Counted from the first letter of the stretch, positions 1-7,735 are shown. The stretch is 64,000 bases of DNA from Christiangramia crocea (GCF_022410465.1 NZ_JAJSON010000019.1:1-64000); one strand, 5' to 3'. Numbers and translations are program-made. The notes: generated by a model not told the origin, from the sequence alone.

Positions 1-61
1 GCCCGGTTATCGCGCCTGCTTTGGGAGCAGGAGGCCGCAGGTTCGAATCCTGCCACCCCGA
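1..61 (+). tRNA. tRNA-Pro (TGG), 5' end outside window
   Basis: The window opens inside the D arm. The anticodon arm is CCTGC-TTTGGGA-GCAGG, so the anticodon is TGG (proline). The T arm is GCAGG-TTCGAAT-CCTGC, and the acceptor strand CACCCCG plus discriminator A ends at 61. About 13 bases are missing at the 5' side. The 3' end of this gene is the apparent integration site of the element that follows. Confidence 0.95.
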
Positions 62-72
62 CTTAAGTTTTT

Positions 73-100
73 GAAACCCTCTGTATTTACAGGGGGTTTC
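73..100 (+). terminator. Hairpin downstream of tRNA-Pro
   Basis: GAAACCCTCTGTA at 73-85 pairs with TACAGGGGGTTTC at 88-100, a 13-bp stem with one G-T pair. It is followed by a weak T-rich stretch. It lies 11 bases after the tRNA and probably ends its transcript. Confidence 0.7.
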
Positions 101-118
101 GTGTTTCTACAATCCTTT

Positions 119-140
119 TTGGACAACATTTGGACAACAT
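119..140 (+). repeat. Direct repeat, left arm-type site (2 x TTGGACAACAT)
   Basis: Two tandem copies of the 11-mer TTGGACAACAT, repeated exactly at 2315-2336. The two copies bracket the reverse transcriptase cassette, 57 bases inside the left att-like core. Arm-type sites of tyrosine recombinases have this placement; no binding is shown by sequence alone. Confidence 0.75.
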
Positions 141-273
141 TTTTCTTAATTTAATTCAGAACTCGTTTAACATTTTGTTAACGCGATATTTATTGTGATC
201 TCGAGAGTATCATATTATAAAAATCAGAAATATGGACTCGAACTTCTGATTAAAAAGTTATTTGATATTTTCT

Positions 274-313
274 AAACAGAAAGAGAAACAGAAACAGAAA
301 CAGAAACAGAAAA
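274..313. repeat. Hexamer microsatellite (AAACAG)n
   Basis: About six units of AAACAG, one degenerate (AAAGAG), lie just downstream of the reverse transcriptase stop codon. On the gene's strand this reads as a TTTCTG ladder in the 3' untranslated region. The rest of 141-333 is AT-rich and shows no gene. Confidence 0.8.
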
Positions 314-333
314 TATGATGAGTTAGGTAAACA

Positions 334-1896
334 TTAGATGGAAACATTTTCACCTATCTCTTGGTATGCTTTTTTCATTTCCTTTCCAAAATTCTTCCAA
401 AAACGGGAATACTGATTTTTTATAGTATCATCTTCATTAATTTGTTTCATTACGTGATTAGCTTTGTTTAGATAGCTAATATAATTCCCCCAATATTGTT
501 CATTTGTTTTACTATAACCTGATTCGCTAGACGGATCCCTTTTCCAAATCATTCTTCTCTTTGCTCCCTTATAAGAAAACCTTTTATAGAGTCTTTCTTC
601 AAATAAATTATGAGATTTATTTTCAGGTTTTGATGCAAAGTGAATACCTCTTCTAAAAGATCTCTTCATACTCCTGTAAAACTTTGAAAATCCAACAGTT
701 TTCACTCTAACCTTACTTCCATCATATTCAAAGCCCAAATATTCCAACTGTTTATTTTCGGATACTACTTCATCCTCAACGATACCACCCGTGAAGCCAT
801 TTTCTTCTTGTTGATATCTATAAATTTTAGTTTTCTCTCTTTGAATTTCGAGATTAACAAGTTTATCTACACTATTTTGGATTAGATTATAAAAATATGC
901 TTCATCTTTTTGATTACATATAATTATAAGGTCATCACTATATCTTTGATAAAACGCCATCCTCTTTTTACATATGTCGTAGACTTTATCATCAAAATCT
1001 ATCATATAAATATTAGCAAGAGTAGCACTGATAGGTGTCCCTTGGGGTATGCCTCTATATTCACAGTTACCTCTACATCTTTGATGTTGATGGCTACAAG
1101 GTTTTTCTTTTCGAATTAAATCAATCGCCTGTGAAAAAAATTCTTTCTTTGTGCAAAAGGCTTTTACTCTTTCCTTTCTGAGATACCATATTTTCTTAAC
1201 CGATTTTCTCTTAAGTTGAATTTTAGTTCTATCGTTTTTTAGAAACCGCTCAACGATAAGATTATTTTTGAACCTTTCATATAAATCTATTTCATTTACG
1301 TATCGTTTTGCTATTAAGCTTTTATAGATATTATAATGATCATCCGGTAAATCATTCACTTTGAGAACTTCTTTCCATTTCGAATGAAGGATTCTGTGAT
1401 CTAGATTATCAAAGAAGGAAGTTATGTCCGAAACGATCATCGATAATTTTTCTTCTTTATGATCTTCTATAAATTTGAATGCCTCGAATGCAAATTCAAT
1501 ATTACATTTGTTTCCTTTTCCATTCTCATTTCGAATTTTTCTATATGCGACTGAACTTGAATTATAACCTTTGTCTTTTACAAAATCATTATATGCATTA
1601 CTTAGTTCGTTACTGTAATAGCTATAGATGATTGAATCCAAATGGGATGGATAGTAAATTGGTCTGACTTTACTAGTTTTTATTATTCTTGTTCTTTTCC
1701 CAGAAGGATTCTTTTTTGAACTACTATTAGCACGAAATTTTCTTTGCGTTATAGTTTTGTGTAGAAGTGGTGTGAACTTATGCTTGGCAATTTTTTTTTC
1801 ATCGGTAACATATCCTATTATCCATTTTGTATCCTTCTTAGTTAAAGGTTTACCTATGTGGGGATATTTTTTAAACTTCAGCCAATCTGGTTTCAT
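334..1896 (-). CDS. Reverse transcriptase, DRT2-like (unknown-group defence RT)
   Basis: A 520-residue RNA-directed DNA polymerase. The fingers/palm motifs are visible: motif A around D157 to D163 (SDITSFFDNLDH), motif B RGIPQGTPIS at 281-290, the catalytic YSDD box at 319-322, and a thumb-proximal LEYLGFEYDG near 384-393. A cysteine cluster C267-X6-C274-X3-C278 sits just before motif B and could bind zinc. There is no maturase domain, no endonuclease and no fused nitrilase, so it is not a group II intron enzyme. The N-terminal YPHIGKPLT region and overall size fit the UG2/DRT2 class of antiviral RTs, a family call from memory. Directly upstream on the same strand is a structured ncRNA; the RT start codon lies within about 15 bases of its U-tract, so the RT is probably made by read-through. 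It is the only protein in an element inserted at tRNA-Pro. Confidence 0.85.
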   Translation of the reverse strand: MKPDWLKFKKYPHIGKPLTKKDTKWIIGYVTDEKKIAKHKFTPLLHKTITQRKFRANSSSKKNPSGKRTRIIKTSKVRPIYYPSHLDSIIYSYYSNELSNAYNDFVKDKGYNSSSVAYRKIRNENGKGNKCNIEFAFEAFKFIEDHKEEKLSMIVSDITSFFDNLDHRILHSKWKEVLKVNDLPDDHYNIYKSLIAKRYVNEIDLYERFKNNLIVERFLKNDRTKIQLKRKSVKKIWYLRKERVKAFCTKKEFFSQAIDLIRKEKPCSHQHQRCRGNCEYRGIPQGTPISATLANIYMIDFDDKVYDICKKRMAFYQRYSDDLIIICNQKDEAYFYNLIQNSVDKLVNLEIQREKTKIYRYQQEENGFTGGIVEDEVVSENKQLEYLGFEYDGSKVRVKTVGFSKFYRSMKRSFRRGIHFASKPENKSHNLFEERLYKRFSYKGAKRRMIWKRDPSSESGYSKTNEQYWGNYISYLNKANHVMKQINEDDTIKNQYSRFWKNFGKEMKKAYQEIGENVSI

Positions 1897-1902
1897 ATAG
1901 AA

Positions 1903-2211
1903 TAAAAAAAAGGCTGGTCGTGGCTTGCTTTTAATGATGGTACATGCCTTATGCTACTTCAGCTAAGCTTGCGTAGCGCCACTCATTGTTAGAATTAAAT
2001 TCATATATTACATAACAGCAACTATGTTACCATCAGTAGATATAGAACCGAAGACATCTTGCTGCCTGCTCCAGGGTATCTGCGAACTGTTGCCAGTTTG
2101 CACCTGTATTTGGCAGTTTGGAATGTCTGTCCACGTGTCAGCCGATTTCTGCACGTGATACACTCTCGTGTATTGATAATAAAACGTAACCATCAGCTTT
2201 GTCCCAGCCTT
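1903..2211 (-). ncRNA. Structured RT-associated ncRNA (candidate rolling-circle template)
   Basis: Reading the minus strand from 2211, AAGGCTGG (2211-2204) pairs perfectly with CCAGCCTT (1917-1910), which runs into a U-tract, so the RNA is closed by a terminal helix with terminator. Inside are a 6-bp hairpin with GAGA loop (2173-2158), a hairpin built from two CACGTG blocks plus CAG/CTG (2157-2132), and a long nested hairpin (2128-2052) with helices AGACAT/ATGTCT, CTGCC/GGCAG, CAGG/CCTG and an apical GCAA tetraloop. TGATGGT occurs at 2195-2189 and again at 2035-2029, and both copies can pair with TACCATCA at 1942-1935. A perfect flavobacterial -7 box lies 6 bases upstream of 2211. In DRT2 loci such an RNA is the template for concatemeric cDNA. 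The exact ends are inferred. Confidence 0.75.
2008..2193 (-). other. Stop-free reading frame inside the ncRNA (candidate neo-type frame)
   Basis: From the ATG at 2193 the frame reads 61 codons to TAA at 2010-2008; without regard to the ATG it is open from 2235, 75 codons. It overlaps the hairpins of the ncRNA, so the same bases serve structure and frame. It matches no protein family I know. In DRT2 systems the rolling-circle cDNA joins the template to itself and leaves out the flanking stops, so that a near-endless reading frame arises. Here any template between in-frame points before codon 2010 with length divisible by three would do so; for example the ACA triplets at 2171-2169 and 2027-2025 are 144 nt (48 codons) apart. 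As an ordinary gene it is doubtful. Confidence 0.45.
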
Positions 2212-2216
2212 AAAAT

Positions 2217-2224
2217 CAAATATA
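2217..2224 (-). promoter_or_regulatory. -7 promoter box TATATTTG of the ncRNA/RT unit
   Basis: TATATTTG matches the Bacteroidota TAnnTTTG element exactly. At the N19 distance the -33 triplet is TTT rather than TTG (2246-2244). The predicted start falls at about 2211, where the closing helix of the ncRNA begins. Confidence 0.65.
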
Positions 2225-2314
2225 AAGTTTAACGGTTACATTTAAAAATTAAATCGATCAATTCTTCTAAAATGCGTTATAATGCGCAAAACCACATTAA
2301 AAGCGATTTGATTG

Positions 2315-2336
2315 TTGGACAACATTTGGACAACAT
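2315..2336 (+). repeat. Direct repeat, right arm-type site (2 x TTGGACAACAT)
   Basis: Exact copy of the 22 bases at 119-140, located 134 bases inside the right att-like core. Confidence 0.75.
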
Positions 2337-2470
2337 ACCTTTGCTTCATTAAATGCTATAATGATCTAAATAGAGTTAAAATCGAATATAATTTATATTT
2401 AATATATATTCTTTACCGATTATACCTCTGTATACATTAATTAAAATCATATGGAAATAGTAGTAATTGG

Positions 2471-2485
2471 TCCTGCCATCCCGAC
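2471..2485 (+). repeat. att-like copy of the tRNA-Pro 3' end
   Basis: TCCTGCCATCCCGAC differs from the tRNA-Pro 3' end at 48-62 by one base. It is followed at once by a strong terminator, so this is probably the displaced original tRNA end. Confidence 0.7.
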
Positions 2486-2488
2486 CAG

Positions 2489-2521
2489 AAAAATCCAATC
2501 ACACAACGTGGTTGGATTTTT
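2489..2521 (+). terminator. Strong hairpin terminator after the right att-like site
   Basis: AAAAATCCAATCAC (2489-2502), loop ACAAC, GTGGTTGGATTTTT (2508-2521): a 14-bp stem with one G-T pair, ending in a T-run. The form is the same as the terminator after tRNA-Arg at 50324, which supports the view that it once ended the tRNA-Pro transcript. The bases from here to 2883 hold no credible gene. Confidence 0.8.
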
Positions 2522-2644
2522 TGTTTGGAGAAAATCGAAGTTTACTTCGGATTGGAAACAAACAAAAAAGACAAAGGGCGAAGCCTGATTGGATTTTGAT
2601 GAGCAACAACACCAAACTCAGGATCACCGACCATAGGGAGGTAA

Positions 2645-2659
2645 TCCTTCCACCCCGAC
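2645..2659 (+). repeat. Second att-like copy of the tRNA-Pro 3' end
   Basis: TCCTTCCACCCCGAC matches 48-62 with one mismatch, at a different base from the copy at 2471. The 160 bases between the two copies are a remnant without genes. Three tandem copies suggest repeated insertion at this tRNA. Confidence 0.55.
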
Positions 2660-2883
2660 GAATCTTATCGAAACAAGAAATAAAACACTGTTTGTTAATC
2701 TATTGATTTTAAGTGTTTTTTGTTTTTAACAACATTATCTGATATCATATAAATGTATCTGTTTCAGTGAATGATTCGGTGAATACATTTTAAAATTCAT
2801 TTCTTTATCTTAGGAGAACATTTCGGTTGATTTGATTTTCGTCTTTGAAAACTATTGCATCACTTAAAGACGTTCGAAATGCC

Positions 2884-3324
2884 TGATTTTACTACTTTTT
2901 CCGTGCTCTTTTTTCCAGAAAATTAAATGCGAAGGAAGACAAGTTATCTATTTATGCCCGTATCACGGTCAATGGAAAATGCTCAGAACTGAGTCTAAAA
3001 AGAAAGATTCCAGTGAATAAATGAAATACTTCAAAATCTAGATAAAAAAGAAATTCACCCCAAATACGAAAAATAAATGATTATTTGGACCAGGTGTATT
3101 CCAATCTATTGGATACCCATAAAAAGCTTCTGGACAAGGATTCGCTCATCACAGCCCAAAAAATTAAAGCTTCCTACCTGGGATTGGATGAGGATCATAA
3201 AACACTCAATGAAATTGTTCAGTACCATAATGAGAAGATGAAAGGATCGCTCAAATGGGGAACACTTAAGAACTATTACATCACTGCGTTAACTGGTTTT
3301 TGCATATCATCTGGTATTAAATGA
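2884..3324 (+). pseudogene. Tyrosine recombinase (integrase) remnant
   Basis: Conceptual translation across frames gives the N-terminal arm-binding domain of Bacteroidota phage-type integrases: FSVLFF, then after a one-base frameshift near 2920 KLSIYARITVNGK and ELSLKRKIPVNK. A TGA stands at about 3022 where the family has Trp. The frame resumes with INDYLDQVYSNLLDTHKKLL and the SAM-like core-binding part (ITAQKIKASYLG, LKWGTLKNYY) and stops at 3324. The catalytic domain (R-H-R-Y) is absent. With a frameshift, a nonsense codon and a truncation it cannot make a working enzyme. It points away from tRNA-Pro and is probably the integrase of an older element at this site. Confidence 0.8.
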
Positions 3325-3558
3325 CTTCACTTTTCAGGAAGTAATTCGGTGTTCTTAGAACTTTTATTCCCCCTGGCTATAGGAATCTAAGGAAGAAACT
3401 AATTGTTTATTATTCCTACACTCATAGAATCCGGTTTTCTTCTGCAAAAAACATCCGCGTCAATTGTTAATATTTTCTAAAAAAAATTATCTTTACTCCC
3501 GTAATTTTGTATTCCATAGGTATTTATTGGCATTTTATCGAGACATGAAGCTTTTTCT

Positions 3559-6500
3559 ATGACACGTCTTCTCTATTTTTCTAATTCCGGTTTTACCGGA
3601 AAAGTACATGAAATATTAAAAAAGGAATTTTTTGATGTTGAAGTAGTGGAATCTGGGAAATATAAAAAAATTGAGACTTTCCTTGAACGCCAAAAGCAAA
3701 CCAAACCGGACCTTATCCTGGCTGATTACCATGATAATTATACTGAATCGCTGAGGAAATATTTGTCCAGTATAAAAGAACAAATTCCTTTAATTCTATT
3801 GACTGAGGTAGAGAATGAACACTTAGTACTACCTTTACTTGAAAGTGGAATCGTGAACGACTTCCTCTATTCTGACAGGCTGAATAAACTTCCTGCAATA
3901 ATCAAAAAAACCCTTCACTGCAAGGTTACAGAACAGGAGATAAACGAAAAAAACAGAAAATATAAAGCAATCTATGAAAACAGTTTAGATGGAATCCTTC
4001 TTACTGTAACCGATGGCCGTATTCTTGCCGCTAATGCTGCCGCATGCCGGATTTTTCAAATGACTGAAGAAGAAATTTGTTCAGCAGGAAGAAAAGGTTT
4101 AGTTGACGTTAGTGATCCTAATTTTTTAAAGTCTTTAGAAGAAAGAAGACTCACTGGCAGACTCAAAGCTGAGTTAATGATGAAACGAAAAGACGGTAGT
4201 AGGTTTCCTGCTGAAATAACTTCCTCGGTCTTTACGAGTGGAGATGGCCAGAATATGACCTCTATGATCATTAGAGATATTTCTGAAACCAAGAAGGCTG
4301 ACGAACAACTACGAACATCAAAACAAAAATATAAACAGCTTTTTAAAAATAGTCCTCTTCCCTGTTTTATTTATGATCTCGAAAATTATGAAATCCAGGA
4401 AGTGAATTTTGCTGCAATTAAGAATTATGGATACACACGACAGGAACTCCTTAACCTAACCATACTTGATCTTTTACCTGATAATGAAGTAGTTAATCAT
4501 CGCAATAACCTGCAGAAAAAGGACCAGAAGGAAGGAGAAGTTTTTCAACACCGAAGGGTTCATTTAAAAAAAGGGAACTCTCCGGTTACAGTAGAAACCT
4601 ATGAGTATTTTTTGGAATATAAAAACCGAAGATGTCATCTAATAATGTGTTTAGACATTTCTGAAAAGGAAGATTACCTTCGCAGGTTAAAGTCTAAGAC
4701 TTCTAAATTGCAGATAGCCCAAAAAATTGCCAAACTGGGATACTGGGAGAATGATTTGACTAATGGAAAACTTTACTGGTCTGAAGAAGTCTATAACATC
4801 TGGAACCAAACAAGGAAAGATTTTAACCCCACATTAAAGTTTCTTCAAGACACTATTCATCCAGAAGATAAAAACAAGTTTGAAGAAGCTCATAAACTTG
4901 CTCTAAAAGGAATTAAAGATTTTGATATAGAGTACAGAATAATTCTTCCTGACGGTACTCAGAAATGGGTTCATGAGATAGGCAGACTTTCATCCAGTCT
5001 CTCCAAAAATATAATCTTTAGCGGAAGCATACAGGATATTACAGAAAGGAAGTTAATTGCAGAAACACTGTCCCGAAGTGAGGCCCGTAACCGGGCAATT
5101 CTGCAATCACAAACGAATTACCTTATCCGCATAGATTTAGAAGAGAATTATTCGTATTGCAATGATAAGTTTTATTCAGATTTTAAATGGTTATTTCCCG
5201 GAGGTAAGATCATTGGTACTCATGCAAAAAGTTCTGTTGAACCCTATCATTATGCCAGAGCTGAGGAAACCTTTAGAAAATGTTTGCAGAAGCCTAATGT
5301 AGTTTTTCAGGTTGAAATCGACAAGTTGCAACAAGAGGAAGGTACCAAAACTACTTTATGGGATTTTATTTGTTTAACAGATTCTAATGGAAAACCAATG
5401 GAAGTCCAGGGAGTGGGAATTGATATTACAGACAGGATCAAAACAGAAAAATCCTTACAGGAAAGCAACACCCGGTATGAACTTGTACTTAGAGCAACAT
5501 CAGAGGTTATTTATGATTGGGATTGCACAACAAATAAAATTATTTGGAGTGGAGAATTCAGCAAAATTTTTGGATATGACGAAAAGGACATGCCTTGCGA
5601 TATTGATGAATGGACCAGAAATGTACATCCCGATGACTCTAATGTAGTTGATTATCTTTATAAAGTACTTGAGGGGGGAGATGAAACTTTTCAGGCTGAA
5701 TACAGATTCAAAAGAGCTGATGGCGAATATTCTTATGTTGTTGAAAGAGGAACCGTCGTAAGGTGTGAAGATGGAAAGGCTATACGCATGGTAGGAGCTA
5801 TTAAAGATGTAACCGACAAGAAAACGGCATTATTACAACTGGAGAAAAGTAAATCATGGTATAAAAGCCTTATACAATCTCAGACGAATTATATGGTAAG
5901 AATTGATCTGCAGGGAAGATATTCTTATGTTAATAAAAAGTTTAGCGATGACTTTGGATCGCTCTATCCTGATGGAGAAATTATAGGCAAAAAATCCAAG
6001 GCTTCAATAATGCCTTATCATTATGCCCGGGTTAAAGAAGTAACAAAAAAATGTCTTGCCAACCCAAATCAGGTTTTCCAGATTGAAATAGATAAGCCCT
6101 GTACCAAGGGAGGAGTAAAGACTACCATGTGGGATGTTATCTATTTAAAAGATACTACTGAACTTGATGAAATACAATGTGTAGGAATAGATATTACAGA
6201 CAGGGTTAAGGCAGAAGCCGAAAACCATTTCCAGGCTAACCTCCTGAGTAAAATTGGCCAGGCAGTAATAGCTACAGACGTTAAAGGGAAGGTTGTTTAC
6301 TGGAATAATGCAGCCACCGAAATGTACGGTTGGGCTATAGAGGAAGTTTCGGGTGTCCGGATCGATAAATATCTTCCACAGTTTTCACAAAAAAAAGTAC
6401 CTGTAAATTACGACGGGAAAAAACTTAAGGAAACCTATTCCCGCGATTTAAGAGTAAAGACAAAAAATGGGGAGGTTATTGATGTTTTTCTTACAAATTC

Positions 6501-7359
6501 CCCAGTATACAATGAAAGAGGTAAACTTACCGGTTTTATTAGTATTTCCAAGGACGTTACAGAACGTGTTAAAGCAGACCAGGAACTGAGGGAGCTAAAC
6601 CGGGAACTAAAAAAGTATACTGAAGAACTTATAACGGCTAACAAAGGTCTGGAGCAATTCTCCTATATAGTTTCCCATAACCTCAGGGCTCCTGTTGCCA
6701 ACATTCTAGGATTAGGAGATCTCATGAATGAAGATTATCCGGAAGAAGTCAAGAATGATTTTAAGAATAAGATGCTGGACAATGTAAAACGATTAGATTC
6801 AATAGTCAGAGACCTCAATGATATTCTACAGGTAAAGGTAGAGACCAGTGTAAAAAAGGAACCTGTTGACTTGAACGAACTGGTAAGTTCCATTAAGTCT
6901 GGTATAAGTGAGGTTATTCAAAAGGAAAATATAGAAATAATTACCGATTTCCATGATGTGCCTGTTTTAAATTCAATCAGAACCTATTTATACAGTGTCT
7001 TCTATAATCTCATTTTTAATAGTATCAAATATCGCCAGAATCATAATACTCCGATTATACAAATAAGATCCCATCAAAAAGAAGGAAAGATTATCCTTAC
7101 ATTCAAAGACAACGGGATTGGTATAGACCTGAAAAAACGAGGCAACGAGATCTTTGGTTTGTATAAAAAATTCCACCATCACGTAGAAGGAAAAGGAATG
7201 GGACTCTTTATGGTCAAAAACCAGGTGGAATTGATGGGTGGAAAAATTTCGGTCTCTAGTGAAGTTGGGAAAGGAACGGTATTTACAATTGAATTGGAAG
7301 AGGAAAAAACGATAAAAAAATTGAATGATGAAGAAGCCACAACAGTTTATTATAATTGA
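3559..7359 (+). CDS. Multi-PAS sensor histidine kinase
   Basis: A 1266-residue soluble kinase with no membrane segment. It begins with a receiver-like domain (about 1-127, with LILADY where the phosphorylated Asp sits), then about seven PAS domains (roughly 135-1015), several ending in the usual DITE/DITD linker. It ends with a HisKA H-box (FSYIVSHNLRAPVANILG) and an HATPase_c domain with N box (NLIFNSIKYR), G1 box (DNGIGID) and GKGMGLFMV. PAS 4 and PAS 6 are near duplicates (both start SQTNY and share PYHYAR), an internal duplication. The 3' end overlaps the next gene, a single-domain receiver, by 35 bases, so the two are probably a cognate pair. The sensed signal is unknown. A TAATTTTG -7 box lies about 60 bases upstream. 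Confidence 0.93.
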   Translation: MTRLLYFSNSGFTGKVHEILKKEFFDVEVVESGKYKKIETFLERQKQTKPDLILADYHDNYTESLRKYLSSIKEQIPLILLTEVENEHLVLPLLESGIVNDFLYSDRLNKLPAIIKKTLHCKVTEQEINEKNRKYKAIYENSLDGILLTVTDGRILAANAAACRIFQMTEEEICSAGRKGLVDVSDPNFLKSLEERRLTGRLKAELMMKRKDGSRFPAEITSSVFTSGDGQNMTSMIIRDISETKKADEQLRTSKQKYKQLFKNSPLPCFIYDLENYEIQEVNFAAIKNYGYTRQELLNLTILDLLPDNEVVNHRNNLQKKDQKEGEVFQHRRVHLKKGNSPVTVETYEYFLEYKNRRCHLIMCLDISEKEDYLRRLKSKTSKLQIAQKIAKLGYWENDLTNGKLYWSEEVYNIWNQTRKDFNPTLKFLQDTIHPEDKNKFEEAHKLALKGIKDFDIEYRIILPDGTQKWVHEIGRLSSSLSKNIIFSGSIQDITERKLIAETLSRSEARNRAILQSQTNYLIRIDLEENYSYCNDKFYSDFKWLFPGGKIIGTHAKSSVEPYHYARAEETFRKCLQKPNVVFQVEIDKLQQEEGTKTTLWDFICLTDSNGKPMEVQGVGIDITDRIKTEKSLQESNTRYELVLRATSEVIYDWDCTTNKIIWSGEFSKIFGYDEKDMPCDIDEWTRNVHPDDSNVVDYLYKVLEGGDETFQAEYRFKRADGEYSYVVERGTVVRCEDGKAIRMVGAIKDVTDKKTALLQLEKSKSWYKSLIQSQTNYMVRIDLQGRYSYVNKKFSDDFGSLYPDGEIIGKKSKASIMPYHYARVKEVTKKCLANPNQVFQIEIDKPCTKGGVKTTMWDVIYLKDTTELDEIQCVGIDITDRVKAEAENHFQANLLSKIGQAVIATDVKGKVVYWNNAATEMYGWAIEEVSGVRIDKYLPQFSQKKVPVNYDGKKLKETYSRDLRVKTKNGEVIDVFLTNSPVYNERGKLTGFISISKDVTERVKADQELRELNRELKKYTEELITANKGLEQFSYIVSHNLRAPVANILGLGDLMNEDYPEEVKNDFKNKMLDNVKRLDSIVRDLNDILQVKVETSVKKEPVDLNELVSSIKSGISEVIQKENIEIITDFHDVPVLNSIRTYLYSVFYNLIFNSIKYRQNHNTPIIQIRSHQKEGKIILTFKDNGIGIDLKKRGNEIFGLYKKFHHHVEGKGMGLFMVKNQVELMGGKISVSSEVGKGTVFTIELEEEKTIKKLNDEEATTVYYN

Positions 7360-7735
7360 CGATGATCAAACCAATAATTTGATATGCAGCCATGTAATTA
7401 AAAAATTCAATTCTAATGCCGAGGTAATACTTTTTCAGGATCCGGACCTGGCATTAGAATCTTTTCTAAATGATGAAGAAAAACTAAACGATAAAAACCA
7501 AACCGTGATGTTTCTAGATCTTAACATGCCTTCAATGTCCGGTTGGGAATTCCTGGATGTATTAGAAAAAAATAAACCGGAAATTTTACAACACGCAGAA
7601 ATCTACATACTTTCTTCATCGATTGAAGATTTTTCACAGCAAATGGAGCAATATCCTTACATGGCCGGATTTATTTCAAAACCTCTTACTAAAGATATTC
7701 TCCAGGAAATTGCACTTAAAAAGGAAAAAGCCTAA
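7325..7735 (+). CDS. Single-domain response regulator
   Basis: A 136-residue stand-alone receiver. The acidic pocket is IDDDQ near the N terminus, the phospho-acceptor Asp lies in MFLDLNMPSMSGWEFL, and Ser-Ser and Lys (FISKPLT) complete the site. There is no output domain, so it acts as a phosphotransfer shuttle or by protein contact. The start lies inside the end of the multi-PAS kinase (35-base overlap); a second ATG follows at once and may be the one used. It belongs to the Rcp1-like group often paired with PAS kinases. Confidence 0.92.
   Translation: MMKKPQQFIIIDDDQTNNLICSHVIKKFNSNAEVILFQDPDLALESFLNDEEKLNDKNQTVMFLDLNMPSMSGWEFLDVLEKNKPEILQHAEIYILSSSIEDFSQQMEQYPYMAGFISKPLTKDILQEIALKKEKA

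Larger units (their letters stand above)
48..2485. mobile_element. Integrase-less mini-element at tRNA-Pro carrying a reverse transcriptase cassette
   Basis: The last 15 bases of tRNA-Pro plus one (48-62, TCCTGCCACCCCGAC) recur with one mismatch at 2471-2485, where they are followed by a strong terminator, as expected for the original end of the tRNA gene. Just inside both ends lies the same 22-bp sequence, two tandem TTGGACAACAT units (119-140 and 2315-2336), which looks like arm-type integrase sites. The only gene inside is the reverse transcriptase with its ncRNA; there is no integrase. The element would need an integrase in trans, or has lost its own. Boundaries are inferred from the repeats. 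Confidence 0.65.

Noticed and set aside
910-1119. ORF opposite the reverse transcriptase
   Set aside because: It lies fully antisense to conserved RT motifs and has no features of its own.
334-1896. Group II intron maturase or retron RT
   Set aside because: No maturase/endonuclease domain, no intron domain V/VI sequence downstream, and no msr/msd arrangement with paired inverted repeats in front of the gene.
2028-2196. Endless frame with the 160-nt unit between the two TGATGGT boxes
   Set aside because: 160 is not a multiple of three; in the second round the frame meets TGA in the CACGTG hairpin, so this exact unit would not give an endless protein.
2467-2706. 79-codon ORF on the plus strand after the right att-like site
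   Set aside because: It begins in the tRNA remnant and reads through a strong terminator hairpin; composition is not protein-like, so it is a chance frame.
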